In this document: one piece after another, positions 8,532-18,402 of the stretch
Position numbering within the stretch: the stretch's first letter is position 1
How the letters are laid out: every line of letters starts with the position of its first letter
Source: a virus
Strand: one strand, 5' to 3'
Length of the DNA stretch: 64,000 nt
IMG/VR virus record: IMGVR_UViG_3300017917_004503
Coordinates: 1 to 64,000 of that record
Notes under the pieces: generated by a model
Told to the model about the DNA's origin: nothing
Database searches by the model: none
Seen by the model: only the letters and a program-made list of their open reading frames with translations
Program-made: the position numbers and the translations under genes

Positions 8532-9806
8532 ATGAAAATTGGAAAAGTTGTGGATTTTAGAACATTTCACAAATTAAACGAAGCTGAAGGATCCGGCGTA
8601 ATTAGTGCGGTGGATCAAATTGTTAATATATTCTTTTCTGCATATGGTGCATTAGTTACTAAAATTGGTGGTTATAGCGGATACGAAAATGATTTAATAA
8701 AAGTAGCTGAATCTAAACCAGAAGAAAAGGGTAAAGCCATGTTAGAAGCAATTACAAAAGTTTCAAGCAAAGTAGACCCGAAGTACAAAGAAGCTGCTAA
8801 TGAAATGACTTTGGCTGGAAAGAAGATCCAGCAGGCTTATGAAATATTAATAGGAACAGACGAAGGTAAGAAACAGTTAGAAAACATAAACGACAAAATT
8901 TATAGAAAAATCATAGATCTACAGAAAACACTAAAGTCGGTAGCAGCTGACGTCAAAGACGAGAAAACTGAGATCAAAGATTTCAATAGCATTAATTATA
9001 ATGAGGAATCGGCTTTATTTGAAAAGTTTTTCGATAAAACTTTCACAAAGGAGAGGAATCAGCTAGTTTCTAATATAGCTCCTATGTTAGCACAGGCTAC
9101 AGAATTAGCCAAAAATTCTCCAACTGAAAACATGAAAACTGAATGTAAAAAGAAGGCAGAAGAATTAAACGGGTTTGTTAAAAAATTATCTAAGGATAAT
9201 GAAAAAGAGTGGGAAGAAATGAAGAGGAGAGAAAGAGTGGACGAGCTCAAGAGAATTAGCGATAGGGTTAATCTAATACCCAACGAGATTCAAGAAATTC
9301 AAACCAAAACTTTAATCCAATTAGGAATTGACAGAAAAATACAATCTGCTATAACATCAGCTTCGGAGGCTTTCACTAATGCTATGGTCATCTTAAATAA
9401 AGAGGTCGAAGAAACTATTGACGCTTCTGCTGAGAAAAAAGAGGAAGAAACTAAAAAAGATGCTGGGGGTGATGATCAGAAAAAAGAAGCTAAAGGAGAA
9501 TCTAAAGAAGAAATAGTTTCAGGAACAATCGATGTAACAAATTTAAAAAAGGCTGGAAAAAATAGGGAGGCTATTAGAGATTCTCAAAAGAAAATGAATA
9601 TTCTTCTTCCAGAAGACTCTAAAATTAAAGACGATGGTCTTTATGGCAAGAACACAGAAAAAGCTGTTAGAGATATAGCATCTCAGTATTCTTCAATAGC
9701 ACCTGAAATTAAAGGATTAGATGGTAAAAAGATGACTCCTGAATTTAGAAAATTTCTCGATAACTTCGAAAAAAATAAAGAAAAAATAGCAGAGCTATTC
9801 AAATAA
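8532..9806 (+). CDS. Putative virion protein with C-terminal PGBD-like domain
   Basis: 424 residues, rich in Lys/Glu and mostly helical, with long coiled-coil-like stretches (about 90-300). A low-complexity charged linker (about 300-340) leads to a C-terminal segment around 360-395 whose DGLYGKNTEKAV matches the core of peptidoglycan-binding PGBD/PG_binding_1 domains. The first 20 residues end in KLNE followed by AEG. LxE is the recognition pattern of T4-type prohead proteases, which trim capsid-targeting peptides from internal head proteins. It is transcribed from late box P1 together with the similar next gene. Likely a virion protein; whether internal head or tail-associated cannot be decided. 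Confidence 0.55.
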   Translation: MKIGKVVDFRTFHKLNEAEGSGVISAVDQIVNIFFSAYGALVTKIGGYSGYENDLIKVAESKPEEKGKAMLEAITKVSSKVDPKYKEAANEMTLAGKKIQQAYEILIGTDEGKKQLENINDKIYRKIIDLQKTLKSVAADVKDEKTEIKDFNSINYNEESALFEKFFDKTFTKERNQLVSNIAPMLAQATELAKNSPTENMKTECKKKAEELNGFVKKLSKDNEKEWEEMKRRERVDELKRISDRVNLIPNEIQEIQTKTLIQLGIDRKIQSAITSASEAFTNAMVILNKEVEETIDASAEKKEEETKKDAGGDDQKKEAKGESKEEIVSGTIDVTNLKKAGKNREAIRDSQKKMNILLPEDSKIKDDGLYGKNTEKAVRDIASQYSSIAPEIKGLDGKKMTPEFRKFLDNFEKNKEKIAELFK

Positions 9807-9808
9807 TC

Positions 9809-11512
9809 ATGATTCAAACTAGACTTCACACATATCTTACATGTAAGCTTCACAACATTTCAGAAGCAGAAGAATCTTCTAAGAAAGATAAGAATAAGGG
9901 GGAACCTACAGTTAAATATAAGGAAAATCTTTCTATAAGAGAGATACCTGGAGGGGAATCTGCTTTTAAATCTTATATGGGCATGTTTACTCAAGCAATG
10001 AATTGTTTAGATTCGATTCACGCTTTAGCCAAAGCAGCAGATCCGAAATCGAGCTCTTTGGAGAATTTCGATTCAGAAAGAAGAGATATTGGAGTCAAGG
10101 CTGGGAAAACAGAAGAAGCCGTTAACAATGCATGGAAAAAACTTGCACAGGTAGCTTCAGATTTGTTGAATGTCATACCTGAATCGATAAAGAAAAATGA
10201 TGTGATTAAAAAGTATAGGGACGAGCAAGCTAAACTAGATGCAGAATACCAGGATCAAAGTGGAAAGAAAATGAAACGTGATTACTATCTTTCCAAATCA
10301 GAGGAGATCAAAGAGAAGTATTCAGATATGATCGATCCAACTCAAGTCATGTCTTTGACTAAAATGAGTGAGGCTGCCAAACTTTACTTTTTAGCACTTA
10401 AAAACTTTTACAGGGGATCGCAAGTTGAAATTGAATTCATAAAGAATAAATCAAAGGAAAATGAAGAGGTCATCCAAGAATTTTTCGAGAGAGCGGGATC
10501 AGCAATGGAATCTTTAATTCTCAGTGAAAAATTTGCATCAAAAAATATACAAACTTACGAATCGGTAGTATTCGAAGGTATAGCACAAGGTTTAAAAAAA
10601 GTTGTAGGCAAATTAAAAGACGAACCTGTAGGAGATACCGATACCGTAACTTTAAAATATGCGGCTGATAATTTATTAGGTTCACTAATTTCTCTTGCTA
10701 ATGAAATTGATAACGTAATAGCTTATAAATCAGTTGTACAGGGTAGAGAAACGGAAGCTGGAAAAAGAGCAGCTGAGGAGGCAAAGAACTCAGCAGAGGA
10801 AATGATAAAATTCGTAAGGGATTCAGTCGAATACATAAACGGGAATCCTGATAAAGGTATACAAAGCGTTGAAGACGTCTTATCTGACTCTAAGGCTAAC
10901 GTTACACACTCCGAGATAAAGGAAAAGCTGAACGAAATAGCAAACGGTGTAACCAGAATAACTAGAAATGACGGTTTACTTCAAAAATGGAAAACACAGG
11001 TACTTGGGGAAAAAAGGGAAAAAACAGCATCAGGTTCATATCTAGAAAAAGGTAAAGAACTAATGTTTCAGGCAAATGAGATTATGAGAGAAATCTCAAA
11101 AAGAGCAAAGCTTGAGCAGGATGTGAAAAAGCTCGAGCCAGATCAGCTTATTAAAAGAGCAATTAACGCATACAAGGGGAAAGACTCTGATTCGAAAGAA
11201 TCCAAAAAACCTTCAAGAATTAAGAAAAGAAGCGACTATAAATCTTTTAGTTCTAAACCGAAGCAAGAGGACAAAGAAGCAATAAAGGATTTCCAGGAGA
11301 GATTGGTAAAGATTGGTGCTCTACCATCAGGATATAAAGAAGGAGAGTATGACGAAATTACCCAACAAGCAGCGAAAAAGGCAATGTCACACATAGGATT
11401 AGTTACGGGAAAGGTCTACGATACTACAGATGACGCATTTAAAGATTTCACCGTCGATGTTCAGTTCTACGGAGATAATTTAGATAAGATTAAGGACATT
11501 ATCAAAAAATAG
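9809..11512 (+). CDS. Putative virion protein, companion of the preceding gene
   Basis: 567 residues, helical and charged, starting 2 nt after the previous stop. The design parallels its neighbour. A short N-terminal peptide ends in NISE followed by AEE (residues 16-22), which fits the I/LxE processing pattern of T4-like prohead proteases. A long Lys/Glu-rich helical body follows, then a basic linker (about 465-490) and a C-terminal PGBD-like region (about 495-545, EAIKDFQERL and GEYDEITQQAAKKAM). A cell-wall-interacting or DNA-co-ejected virion protein is plausible. There is no recognised catalytic motif and no close family recognised. Confidence 0.5.
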   Translation: MIQTRLHTYLTCKLHNISEAEESSKKDKNKGEPTVKYKENLSIREIPGGESAFKSYMGMFTQAMNCLDSIHALAKAADPKSSSLENFDSERRDIGVKAGKTEEAVNNAWKKLAQVASDLLNVIPESIKKNDVIKKYRDEQAKLDAEYQDQSGKKMKRDYYLSKSEEIKEKYSDMIDPTQVMSLTKMSEAAKLYFLALKNFYRGSQVEIEFIKNKSKENEEVIQEFFERAGSAMESLILSEKFASKNIQTYESVVFEGIAQGLKKVVGKLKDEPVGDTDTVTLKYAADNLLGSLISLANEIDNVIAYKSVVQGRETEAGKRAAEEAKNSAEEMIKFVRDSVEYINGNPDKGIQSVEDVLSDSKANVTHSEIKEKLNEIANGVTRITRNDGLLQKWKTQVLGEKREKTASGSYLEKGKELMFQANEIMREISKRAKLEQDVKKLEPDQLIKRAINAYKGKDSDSKESKKPSRIKKRSDYKSFSSKPKQEDKEAIKDFQERLVKIGALPSGYKEGEYDEITQQAAKKAMSHIGLVTGKVYDTTDDAFKDFTVDVQFYGDNLDKIKDIIKK

Positions 11513-11714
11513 AAAATTTTTACGGATTCAGCCGAAACTTTTTCCCAATTCTTAGCTAAAATCAATATCTATTGAGCCCCGGTTTGATATCCTATACTAT
11601 CTAAGAGGCCCTAAGGCCCAAACTTTAGTTTAACTTATACCCAAACCCAAAGCTTAAATACAGAAACTTCTTCACCTTTTTACAGTATGATTTATAAATA
11701 ATTTGACATAAATC

Positions 11715-12905
11715 ATGGCTAAAACTTCAGGATCATCTTTTTCATTCGCAGCTCTAGATAAAGAGCTTTCTAAAATAGCAGGATTTGAAACTGGTTCGAT
11801 TTTATCAACAAATACTTTCAGTGAGGTTGATGAATGGATTCCAACTGGTAACTATCTTCTAAATGCACAAATTTCAGGAACGCTTTTCGGAGGTGTCCCT
11901 AATAGCAGATCATTTGGTGTTATGGGAGATCCCGGCACAGGTAAATCTTTCTTTTGTTTAAATGTTGTAAGAGAAGCACAAAAAATTGGATACGACGTCA
12001 TCTATTGTGACACTGAAGGTGCTATCGATAAATCTGGGGCTTTAAAATTTGGGATAGATGCTGATAGAATACGTTATCAACCAATTCAGACAGTATCTCA
12101 ATTTCAAACATTCGTTGCGAATGTATTAGATATGGTGAAAAAAGCTAGAGCAGCTGGTGAGAAACCTAAGATTTTATTGGTATTGGATTCCTTAGGCATG
12201 CTAAGTACTGATAAAGAGTTGGCAGATGCTATGAAAGGACATAATGCTGCAGACATGGGTGCTAAAGCAAAGGAACTGAGAAAACTATTTAGAGTTATAA
12301 CACTGGATTTAACCGCTGCTAAAATACCTTTAATCTGTACAAATCACGTTTATGCTGGCGGAGGCTATGTTCCAACCAAAGAATCTTCAGGTGGTGATGG
12401 ACCAATTTTCGCAATGTCTGTTGTTTCTTTCTTGTCAAAAGCACAATTAAAAGATGGTGCTGGAACTAAAACTGGTATAGTTGTTACCTCTACACTTAAG
12501 AAAAGTAGATTCACCATACCAGAACAAGTTAAATTTCACATTTCGTTTGCTCATGGTATGAATCCTTATGTTGGGTTACAAGACTATGTTTCTTGGGATT
12601 CTTGTGGAATTGAAAGAGGAAAGTTCGAAGAGGTAAAAAATCCAGAAACCGGTAAGAAAGAATTAGTGTTTAAGCCAAGTGCATCTTCAACCCGTTGGGG
12701 TGTTAAACATTTGGGCAAAACTGTTGCATCAACCGAATTATTTACAGATAAGGTTTTCACACCTGAGGTTTTAAAGATGTTGGATGAGAATGTGATTAGA
12801 GACAAGTTCAAATTACCAGATTTAGCAGATCATACTGATATTTTAGGTGATCTTGATGAACAAGAACAGGATGATACAAACTATTCTCAAAATGAACAAG
12901 AATAA
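11715..12905 (+). CDS. uvsX: UvsX/RecA-type recombinase
   Basis: 396 residues, close to T4 UvsX. Walker A GDPGTGKS is at 71-78 and Walker B KILLVLDSLGM at about 152-162. The L2-like and C-terminal RecA core regions follow, and the tail is acidic (GDLDEQEQDD), as in RecA and UvsX. It catalyses strand exchange during recombination-dependent replication and works with gp46/gp47 encoded downstream. The upstream gap of about 200 bp contains TATAAATA at 11693-11700 and TAATTTG at 11699-11705, so the promoter class is ambiguous. It is first in an operon that runs to 18382. Confidence 0.95.
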   Translation: MAKTSGSSFSFAALDKELSKIAGFETGSILSTNTFSEVDEWIPTGNYLLNAQISGTLFGGVPNSRSFGVMGDPGTGKSFFCLNVVREAQKIGYDVIYCDTEGAIDKSGALKFGIDADRIRYQPIQTVSQFQTFVANVLDMVKKARAAGEKPKILLVLDSLGMLSTDKELADAMKGHNAADMGAKAKELRKLFRVITLDLTAAKIPLICTNHVYAGGGYVPTKESSGGDGPIFAMSVVSFLSKAQLKDGAGTKTGIVVTSTLKKSRFTIPEQVKFHISFAHGMNPYVGLQDYVSWDSCGIERGKFEEVKNPETGKKELVFKPSASSTRWGVKHLGKTVASTELFTDKVFTPEVLKMLDENVIRDKFKLPDLADHTDILGDLDEQEQDDTNYSQNEQE

Positions 12906-13188
12906 AATTAAATTCAAATACTTGTTAAATGTCTGGAAATTTTTACCAGAGTATCCGACGAAAGAAGACTTGATCTACGAAATCTCAGTTTATCTTATTA
13001 AAGACGGTAGATCAAACGGTGAATTCTCAATTCAGACATTTAACTCGATATTTGGCTCTAGCTGGGAAAAAAACAAGCAAGGAGAAATTATCAAATGTAT
13101 GATTGAAGATGGTGATTTGATAGAATCTTCTAAATCTACTGCTGCCAAGAAATGGTACAAAATAAACCCAAAATATAATTTAAACTAA
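12892..13188 (+). CDS. Small conserved-looking hypothetical protein
   Basis: The likely start is ATG 12892 (MNKNKIKFKYLLNVW), giving 98 residues and a 14 bp overlap with uvsX. The longer reading from 12847 would overlap by 59 bp. The sequence is helical with basic ends and an SSKSTAAKKWYKINP tail. The helix/strand pattern suggests a small winged-helix-like protein, but no family is recognised. It shares the recombination operon, and its stop overlaps the next ATG (TAATG). Confidence 0.6.
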   Translation: MNKNKIKFKYLLNVWKFLPEYPTKEDLIYEISVYLIKDGRSNGEFSIQTFNSIFGSSWEKNKQGEIIKCMIEDGDLIESSKSTAAKKWYKINPKYNLN

Positions 13189-13817
13189 TGATTTTAGGAC
13201 TCTCTGATTATAAAGATAAGTATGACTTTTCTGGTGTAACCGGTGTAATCCACGTCGGAGGACATCACGGTCAAGAATATGAAGACTATAACAATTTTTT
13301 CCGTAAGGATCTAAATATTCATTGGTTTGAACCTATTAGCGAATCGTTTGCTACGATGATTCAAAATATAGGATTGAAGCAAAACAACATTTTCTATAAT
13401 TTTGCATTGGGATCTGAAAAAACTTGGAAAAAAATGTGGAGAGATCTTCAGAATAATGGACAGAGCTCATCTTTTCTTAAACCCTCTAGACATCTTGAAA
13501 TATTCCCACATATAACTTTCAGTGAAACCCCCGATGAAATAGAAATTTACAGACTTGATGATCTCTGCATAAGAGATTCAAATGTTCTAGTAATGGACAC
13601 ACAGGGCTATGAACTTGAAATTCTTAAAGGTGCTAGTGAAACATTGCCCTTTATTGATCATATATTTTGTGAGGTGAACATCAATAACGTTTACGAAAAC
13701 TGTCCCGATTTGCAGTCTATTAATTCTTTTCTTGAAAATTACGGATTTCATTTAAAGGAAAATTGGTGGACATCTAATGATTGGGGTGATTGCTATTGGA
13801 ATAGAAATACAAATTAA
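13188..13817 (+). CDS. FkbM-family methyltransferase
   Basis: 209 residues. The SAM-binding loop GVIHVGGHHGQEYEDY (about 20-35), WFEPISE and the C-terminal VLVMDTQGYELEILKGA motif (about 132-148) are typical of FkbM methyltransferases, which usually O-methylate sugars or glycans. It is oddly placed between uvsX and the replicative helicase and far from the sugar operon, so it looks like a cargo gene inserted into a core operon. The start overlaps the previous stop by one base. The substrate is unknown; glycan methylation is the family norm. Confidence 0.85.
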   Translation: MILGLSDYKDKYDFSGVTGVIHVGGHHGQEYEDYNNFFRKDLNIHWFEPISESFATMIQNIGLKQNNIFYNFALGSEKTWKKMWRDLQNNGQSSSFLKPSRHLEIFPHITFSETPDEIEIYRLDDLCIRDSNVLVMDTQGYELEILKGASETLPFIDHIFCEVNINNVYENCPDLQSINSFLENYGFHLKENWWTSNDWGDCYWNRNTN

Positions 13818-13827
13818 TAAAAAAATA

Positions 13828-15129
13828 ATGGATTTAAGTCATTCGGAGAACATAATTCTTAGGTATATCCTAAATAGTCCAAATTATCTAGAAACTTGTA
13901 AGGATCATTTTTTCAAAAATGATTCTTTAGGTTTAATTTTCAAATCAGCTAAAGAATTTTGGGATAAGTATCACGAGATGCCAACCTCTGATCAATTGAT
14001 TGAATCTTTTAAAATAAATGGAAAATCGGAGGAAGTAAAGGAAGCTGAAATTAGAACTATCTATGAAATTGATCTTAATAAATATGAGGATGATTGGCTA
14101 AGAGAAACGACCGAATTTTTCATCGAGTATAAAAACTTGACTAAATCTGCAATAGATGCTGTAAAATATATTCAATCAACACCGGTTACTTCAGAAAACA
14201 TTAAAACCGTTATAGATACTTTCAAGAATATTGTAATCGAAAGAAACAACATAGATTTTTCTTTCGATGAGGGATTAGATTTTTTCAACCCAAGCTCGCA
14301 TAAACAACTTACGTCTAATACTTTTTCGAGTGGTTACCCTTTTATAGATACTGTTTTAGGAGGCGGATTTTCAGCCAAAGCTTTGTATGTTTTTATGGGT
14401 ATGCCTAAGGTTGGAAAATCTCTTTGGCTGGGAAACCTCGGAGCACAAGCCGTGAAAAATGGTCATCATGTGGCTATGATTTCTTTAGAAATGGGTGATA
14501 GAAAATATGTTAAGAGGATAGGTTCGAATATTCTGGGAATTCCTATATCTGAATATGGCGATAGTGCTAATGATGATCAATTAATTAAAAAGAAATTGAA
14601 TTCTGTAACTTATGACAATTTGAAAATTCCAGGTCAGCTATACATCAAGGAGTTTCCAACTTCACAGGCATCAGTAAATGATGTTGAAAGGTACCTGAGA
14701 AAAGTTGAAGAAATAAGAGGAATAAAGTTCAAGATAGTAATCGTAGACTATATAAACATTATGAAAAATTGGAGAAATGCTAACTCCGAAAACACATACA
14801 TGAAGATTAAACAAATAGCAGAGGATTTAAGAGGTATGGCTATGACCAATAATTGGTCCATATTAACTGCAACACAAACTAAACAAGGAGATTTTGATGC
14901 TTCGGATTTGAGCATTAATTCGGCAGCGGAGTCCTCTGGTTTAGTTGCAACAGTTGACGGTATGTTTGGTATCATTCAGGATCCGATCATGTATGCAAAC
15001 AAAGAATATAAACTCAAAATTCTAGCAAACCGAGATGACGGCTATAAAAACGCATACAAGGTTTTTAATGTTGACTACCGTTTTATGAGAATAAGCGAGG
15101 ACATAAATGCGCAGATGCACGTTGAGTAA
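13828..15129 (+). CDS. 41: DnaB-type replicative helicase (T4 gp41-like)
   Basis: I start at ATG 13828 (MDLSHSENIILRY), 10 nt after the previous stop; the frame is open to 13777 but that would overlap the FkbM gene. 433 residues. An N-terminal helical domain (about 1-140) is followed by a RecA-like motor with Walker A GMPKVGKS (191-198), a conserved SLEM segment (219-222), Walker B VIVDYIN (304-310) and a C-terminal TQTKQGD/arginine-finger region. It unwinds DNA at the replication fork as a hexamer. Its position after uvsX fits a T4-like replication module. Confidence 0.92.
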   Translation: MDLSHSENIILRYILNSPNYLETCKDHFFKNDSLGLIFKSAKEFWDKYHEMPTSDQLIESFKINGKSEEVKEAEIRTIYEIDLNKYEDDWLRETTEFFIEYKNLTKSAIDAVKYIQSTPVTSENIKTVIDTFKNIVIERNNIDFSFDEGLDFFNPSSHKQLTSNTFSSGYPFIDTVLGGGFSAKALYVFMGMPKVGKSLWLGNLGAQAVKNGHHVAMISLEMGDRKYVKRIGSNILGIPISEYGDSANDDQLIKKKLNSVTYDNLKIPGQLYIKEFPTSQASVNDVERYLRKVEEIRGIKFKIVIVDYINIMKNWRNANSENTYMKIKQIAEDLRGMAMTNNWSILTATQTKQGDFDASDLSINSAAESSGLVATVDGMFGIIQDPIMYANKEYKLKILANRDDGYKNAYKVFNVDYRFMRISEDINAQMHVE

Positions 15130-15144
15130 AAAAAATGACATGAA

Positions 15145-15612
15145 ATGGAGTCAGAAAATTTAGATCAAGAACAAAACAAAAAAAAATTAGGTGATAAGAT
15201 ATTTGGAGCACATAACAACCCCACTAGGGATACAGATTTCGATGAAACCTTTGAGATAGACCAGGGCCACAAATTTCTAGAAACCCATTATGACGAGGAA
15301 GACTATCTATATCAGAAAAAGTTAGAAGAAGCTGTCTATGAAGCTTTTCAAACTTCTAGATGGTTTCCTTTGAGTTATAAGAAGAAAATACCTAAGGATT
15401 TAATACCACATCTTTTTCAGGAAGTATTAGATAAGCTGGATGGCACTGAATTTACATTTTCTGAAAAATTTGTCTGTATTTGTGACTATGTACAAATACC
15501 CTATGCTAAAGCTTATGAGATCACTCCAATTAAATATAGAGAAATTATAATTAACGAGCTCGAGGTTAAGTATAAAATCCTATCTAAAAAGAAAATTAGA
15601 AGACTTTTCTAA
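15145..15612 (+). CDS. Hypothetical protein in the replication operon
   Basis: 155 residues, with an acidic N-terminal half (about 1-60, DETFEID, HYDEEDYLY) and a basic C-terminus (KYKILSKKKIRRLF). A central helical part contains TFSEKFVCICDYVQIPYAKAYEI. It lies between the helicase and gp47, so a helicase loader or recombination accessory role is possible, but I recognise no family. T4 gp59-like features were looked for and not found. Confidence 0.6.
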   Translation: MESENLDQEQNKKKLGDKIFGAHNNPTRDTDFDETFEIDQGHKFLETHYDEEDYLYQKKLEEAVYEAFQTSRWFPLSYKKKIPKDLIPHLFQEVLDKLDGTEFTFSEKFVCICDYVQIPYAKAYEITPIKYREIIINELEVKYKILSKKKIRRLF

Positions 15613-15623
15613 ATAAAAAACAA

Positions 15624-16721
15624 TTGAAAAACGAAAACATTAAAAGAATATGGTTTATCACTGATACTCACTTGGGTGTCAGAAATAACTCTAACGATTG
15701 GATAGAAATTGTAAGGGATTACTTTTATAATTGGTTTTTTCCTTTAGTTAGAGAAAATTATAAACCAGGAGATGTTTTATTTCATCTTGGTGATTTCTTC
15801 GATTCTAGACAAAGTATTAATCTTAAAGTTTTAGATTTGGGAGTCAGCATAGCTGAAGAAATGTCTAAGATATTTAAGGATGGTGTTCACATAATTGTTG
15901 GTAACCATGACATATGGGGGAAAAACTCTAATGAAATAAATTCATTAAAGTCTTTGAAATGGATACCAGGGATAAACATTTATGAAGAACCCTTATCGAC
16001 AACACTTGGAAATAGAAGCATTTTTCTTATGCCTTGGAGAAAGGATTATGAAGAGGATTCTTTAACATTGGAACAGTGTGATCCACATGATATTTTGTGT
16101 TGTCACACTGATATAAGAGGACTTCAATTTAACAAGTATGTATTAAACGAAGAAGGATCTGATATTTCTAAATTTTCTAAATTTGGTAAGGTTTTTTCTG
16201 GTCATATTCATTATGCTCAGATCGTTGGTAATATAAACATGCTCGGATCCCCGTATCAACTAACCAGATCCGATGCGGATAATAAAAAGTCTATATGGTT
16301 ATTGGATTTGGAGACGATGTGTGAAGAAAGATTTATTAATGATTACTCACCAAAGTATAAACGCTTTTACTTTGATGAGATATTAAATTCTAGTCCTGAA
16401 CAATTGGAATCAGAATTTAAAAATAATTTCGTTGACATCTTTATAGATCCTGTAATGTCTCTTAGAGCTCCTTTAAGTGTAATTACCGATATTTTAAATT
16501 CACAGAAAAGTTTGAAATTTCATCCCTATGATCCAAATCAAGCTAATTCCCTTTCACAGCAAATTATAGACACAGACGGAAGGCAGTTTAACGTTTTAGA
16601 TTTTATCAAGGAATATGTTAACCATTTAAGCGAAGAACAAGAAATTAAAGACAAATTATACAATAGCCTAGTCAAACTTCACACCATAGTCATAACACAA
16701 GAGCAAGAGACAAAGAAATGA
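15624..16721 (+). CDS. 47: SbcD/Mre11-type recombination nuclease gp47
   Basis: 365 residues, starting with TTG at 15624 (no ATG fits). Calcineurin-like phosphoesterase motifs are in order: FITDTHLG (11-18), FHLGDFFDSR (53-62), IVGNHDIWG (91-99), LCCHTDI and FSGHIHYAQ. It forms the nuclease subunit of the gp46/gp47 complex, which resects DNA ends for recombination-dependent replication and host DNA breakdown. The stop overlaps the gp46 start by 4 bp, so the two subunits are translationally coupled. Confidence 0.93.
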   Translation: MKNENIKRIWFITDTHLGVRNNSNDWIEIVRDYFYNWFFPLVRENYKPGDVLFHLGDFFDSRQSINLKVLDLGVSIAEEMSKIFKDGVHIIVGNHDIWGKNSNEINSLKSLKWIPGINIYEEPLSTTLGNRSIFLMPWRKDYEEDSLTLEQCDPHDILCCHTDIRGLQFNKYVLNEEGSDISKFSKFGKVFSGHIHYAQIVGNINMLGSPYQLTRSDADNKKSIWLLDLETMCEERFINDYSPKYKRFYFDEILNSSPEQLESEFKNNFVDIFIDPVMSLRAPLSVITDILNSQKSLKFHPYDPNQANSLSQQIIDTDGRQFNVLDFIKEYVNHLSEEQEIKDKLYNSLVKLHTIVITQEQETKK

Positions 16722-18382
16722 AAATTAGAAAGATAGAATGGAAGAATTTTTCTTCGTATGGTAATAAAAAACAATCTTTAGAGTTCCCTGAAACCCCGTC
16801 TTTGTTTCAGATTATTGGCGAGAATGGGGCTGGTAAAACGACAATATCTCAGGTTATAGCTTTTTGTCTTTATGGTAAAGTTGAAGGTAAAAAATTAGGA
16901 GATATCCCAAACAGAATAAACGGTAATACGTGGACTAAGATAGAATTCGAAAGTAATCAAAAATATATTTCAGTTGAAAGAGGATTAGAACCTTCTTTTT
17001 TCTCCCTGCATATAGATGGTATCAAATATGACCAAGCAGGTAATAAAAACATTCAGGATTATTTAACAGATGATCTTATAGGAATACCCTACTATGTTTT
17101 CAACAACACCATATCACTGTCCATAAACGATTTCAAGTCTTTTGTTAAAATGAGTCCTCAGGACAAAAGAGCTATCGTTGACAAGATCTTTGGATTTCAT
17201 ATTTTAAATCAAATGAGGGAAACACTTAAAAAGGAATTTAAAAGAATTACCGATGCTTTAAGTGTTTCTGTAGCCAAGGTTGAAACTATTCAATCCAGTA
17301 TAGAGAAATCTACCAACGAGATGAATTTACTTTTAGATTCGATTCAAGAAGAATCTGACGGTAAGATAGAAAAACTAAATGAGTCTTTACAGAAATTCTT
17401 AGAGATTCATTCATTGCATTCAGAAAGAGTAAAAGAATTCAAAATAGAAGAAGCATCTGTATTGAAGCTTCTAACTGATGCAAACCGAAATTTGATAGAC
17501 TCTCGCACAGAATATCAAAGTTTGGAAAGAAGGCTTAAATTATATGAAAATAAGAAGTGTCCAACTTGCGAAAGTCCATTAGATAACGAGTTTCATTCTC
17601 AGATTAAAGATAATCTAATTAAAGAGAAGGATACGGCTTTCATCAAAAAAAGTGACATTGAGACTGAACTTGAAAAGATCAGACAAGCTGAATCTGAAAT
17701 CCGAAAAAAGAAAACAAACCTTTATGAAAAGGGCTTGAAAATAGAAACAAGAGTGAAAGAAATCAAGACCGAAATAGAAAGAGAAAAGTCTTCGGATAAG
17801 AATAAACAAATCGAATCCCTGAAAAAAATAGTTCAGGATCTAGAAAAGGACAGAGATGTCATATTAAGTCAGAAATTTCAAACTGAAGAAAAAAATCTCT
17901 GGATCAAGAAACTGGATGACATTTTAAGCGAAAGGGGTGTTAAACAAATGGCAATTAAAACCATTTTACCTTCTCTTAATTCTGAGATATTTGATCTTTT
18001 AAGAGAGATGAATCTAGAATATCAAGTTATTTTTGATGAAGAATTTAAAGCTTCAATATTTCACATGGGCATAGAAATTCCAGTTCAGACTTTGAGCACT
18101 GGTGAAATGAAAAAGGTTGATTTCGTTGTACTTGTGGCAATAATGAAGCTTATGAAGCTAAAATTCAGTACAATTAATTTACTCTTTTTGGATGAGTTAT
18201 TCTCTTCAGTTGATCCAGAGGGCGTTTATGGGATACTTAAGATTCTAAAAAAGAATACCAGAGAGATGGGTCTTAATATTTTCGTAATCAATCATGCACC
18301 TATGCCACATGAAATTTTTGATTGGAAGCTAGAAGTATCTAAGTCAAATAACTTTTCGTCTGTTACAGTAAATAGATTTTAA
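16718..18382 (+). CDS. 46: SbcC/Rad50-type recombination ATPase gp46
   Basis: 554 residues. Walker A IGENGAGKTT is at 33-42. Two coiled-coil arms surround a zinc hook CPTCESPL at about 280-287. The ABC signature LSTGEMKK is near 457 and Walker B LLFLDELFSSVDP is near 490. It is the ATPase partner of gp47. Length and layout match T4 gp46. It is the last gene of the 11715 operon; a late box follows at 18403, so the structural block starts there. Confidence 0.94.
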   Translation: MKIRKIEWKNFSSYGNKKQSLEFPETPSLFQIIGENGAGKTTISQVIAFCLYGKVEGKKLGDIPNRINGNTWTKIEFESNQKYISVERGLEPSFFSLHIDGIKYDQAGNKNIQDYLTDDLIGIPYYVFNNTISLSINDFKSFVKMSPQDKRAIVDKIFGFHILNQMRETLKKEFKRITDALSVSVAKVETIQSSIEKSTNEMNLLLDSIQEESDGKIEKLNESLQKFLEIHSLHSERVKEFKIEEASVLKLLTDANRNLIDSRTEYQSLERRLKLYENKKCPTCESPLDNEFHSQIKDNLIKEKDTAFIKKSDIETELEKIRQAESEIRKKKTNLYEKGLKIETRVKEIKTEIEREKSSDKNKQIESLKKIVQDLEKDRDVILSQKFQTEEKNLWIKKLDDILSERGVKQMAIKTILPSLNSEIFDLLREMNLEYQVIFDEEFKASIFHMGIEIPVQTLSTGEMKKVDFVVLVAIMKLMKLKFSTINLLFLDELFSSVDPEGVYGILKILKKNTREMGLNIFVINHAPMPHEIFDWKLEVSKSNNFSSVTVNRF

Positions 18383-18402
18383 AATCATAGAAGATTTTTT
18401 TT

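Noticed and set aside
11693-11705. Promoter for uvsX (TATAAATA and TAATTTG)
   Set aside because: Both a T4-like late box and a one-base-short host -7 box can be read here; neither fits well enough to list as a feature.
12847-12891. Longer start for the small gene after uvsX
   Set aside because: It would overlap uvsX by 59 bp and encode a low-complexity leader; ATG 12892 is more natural.
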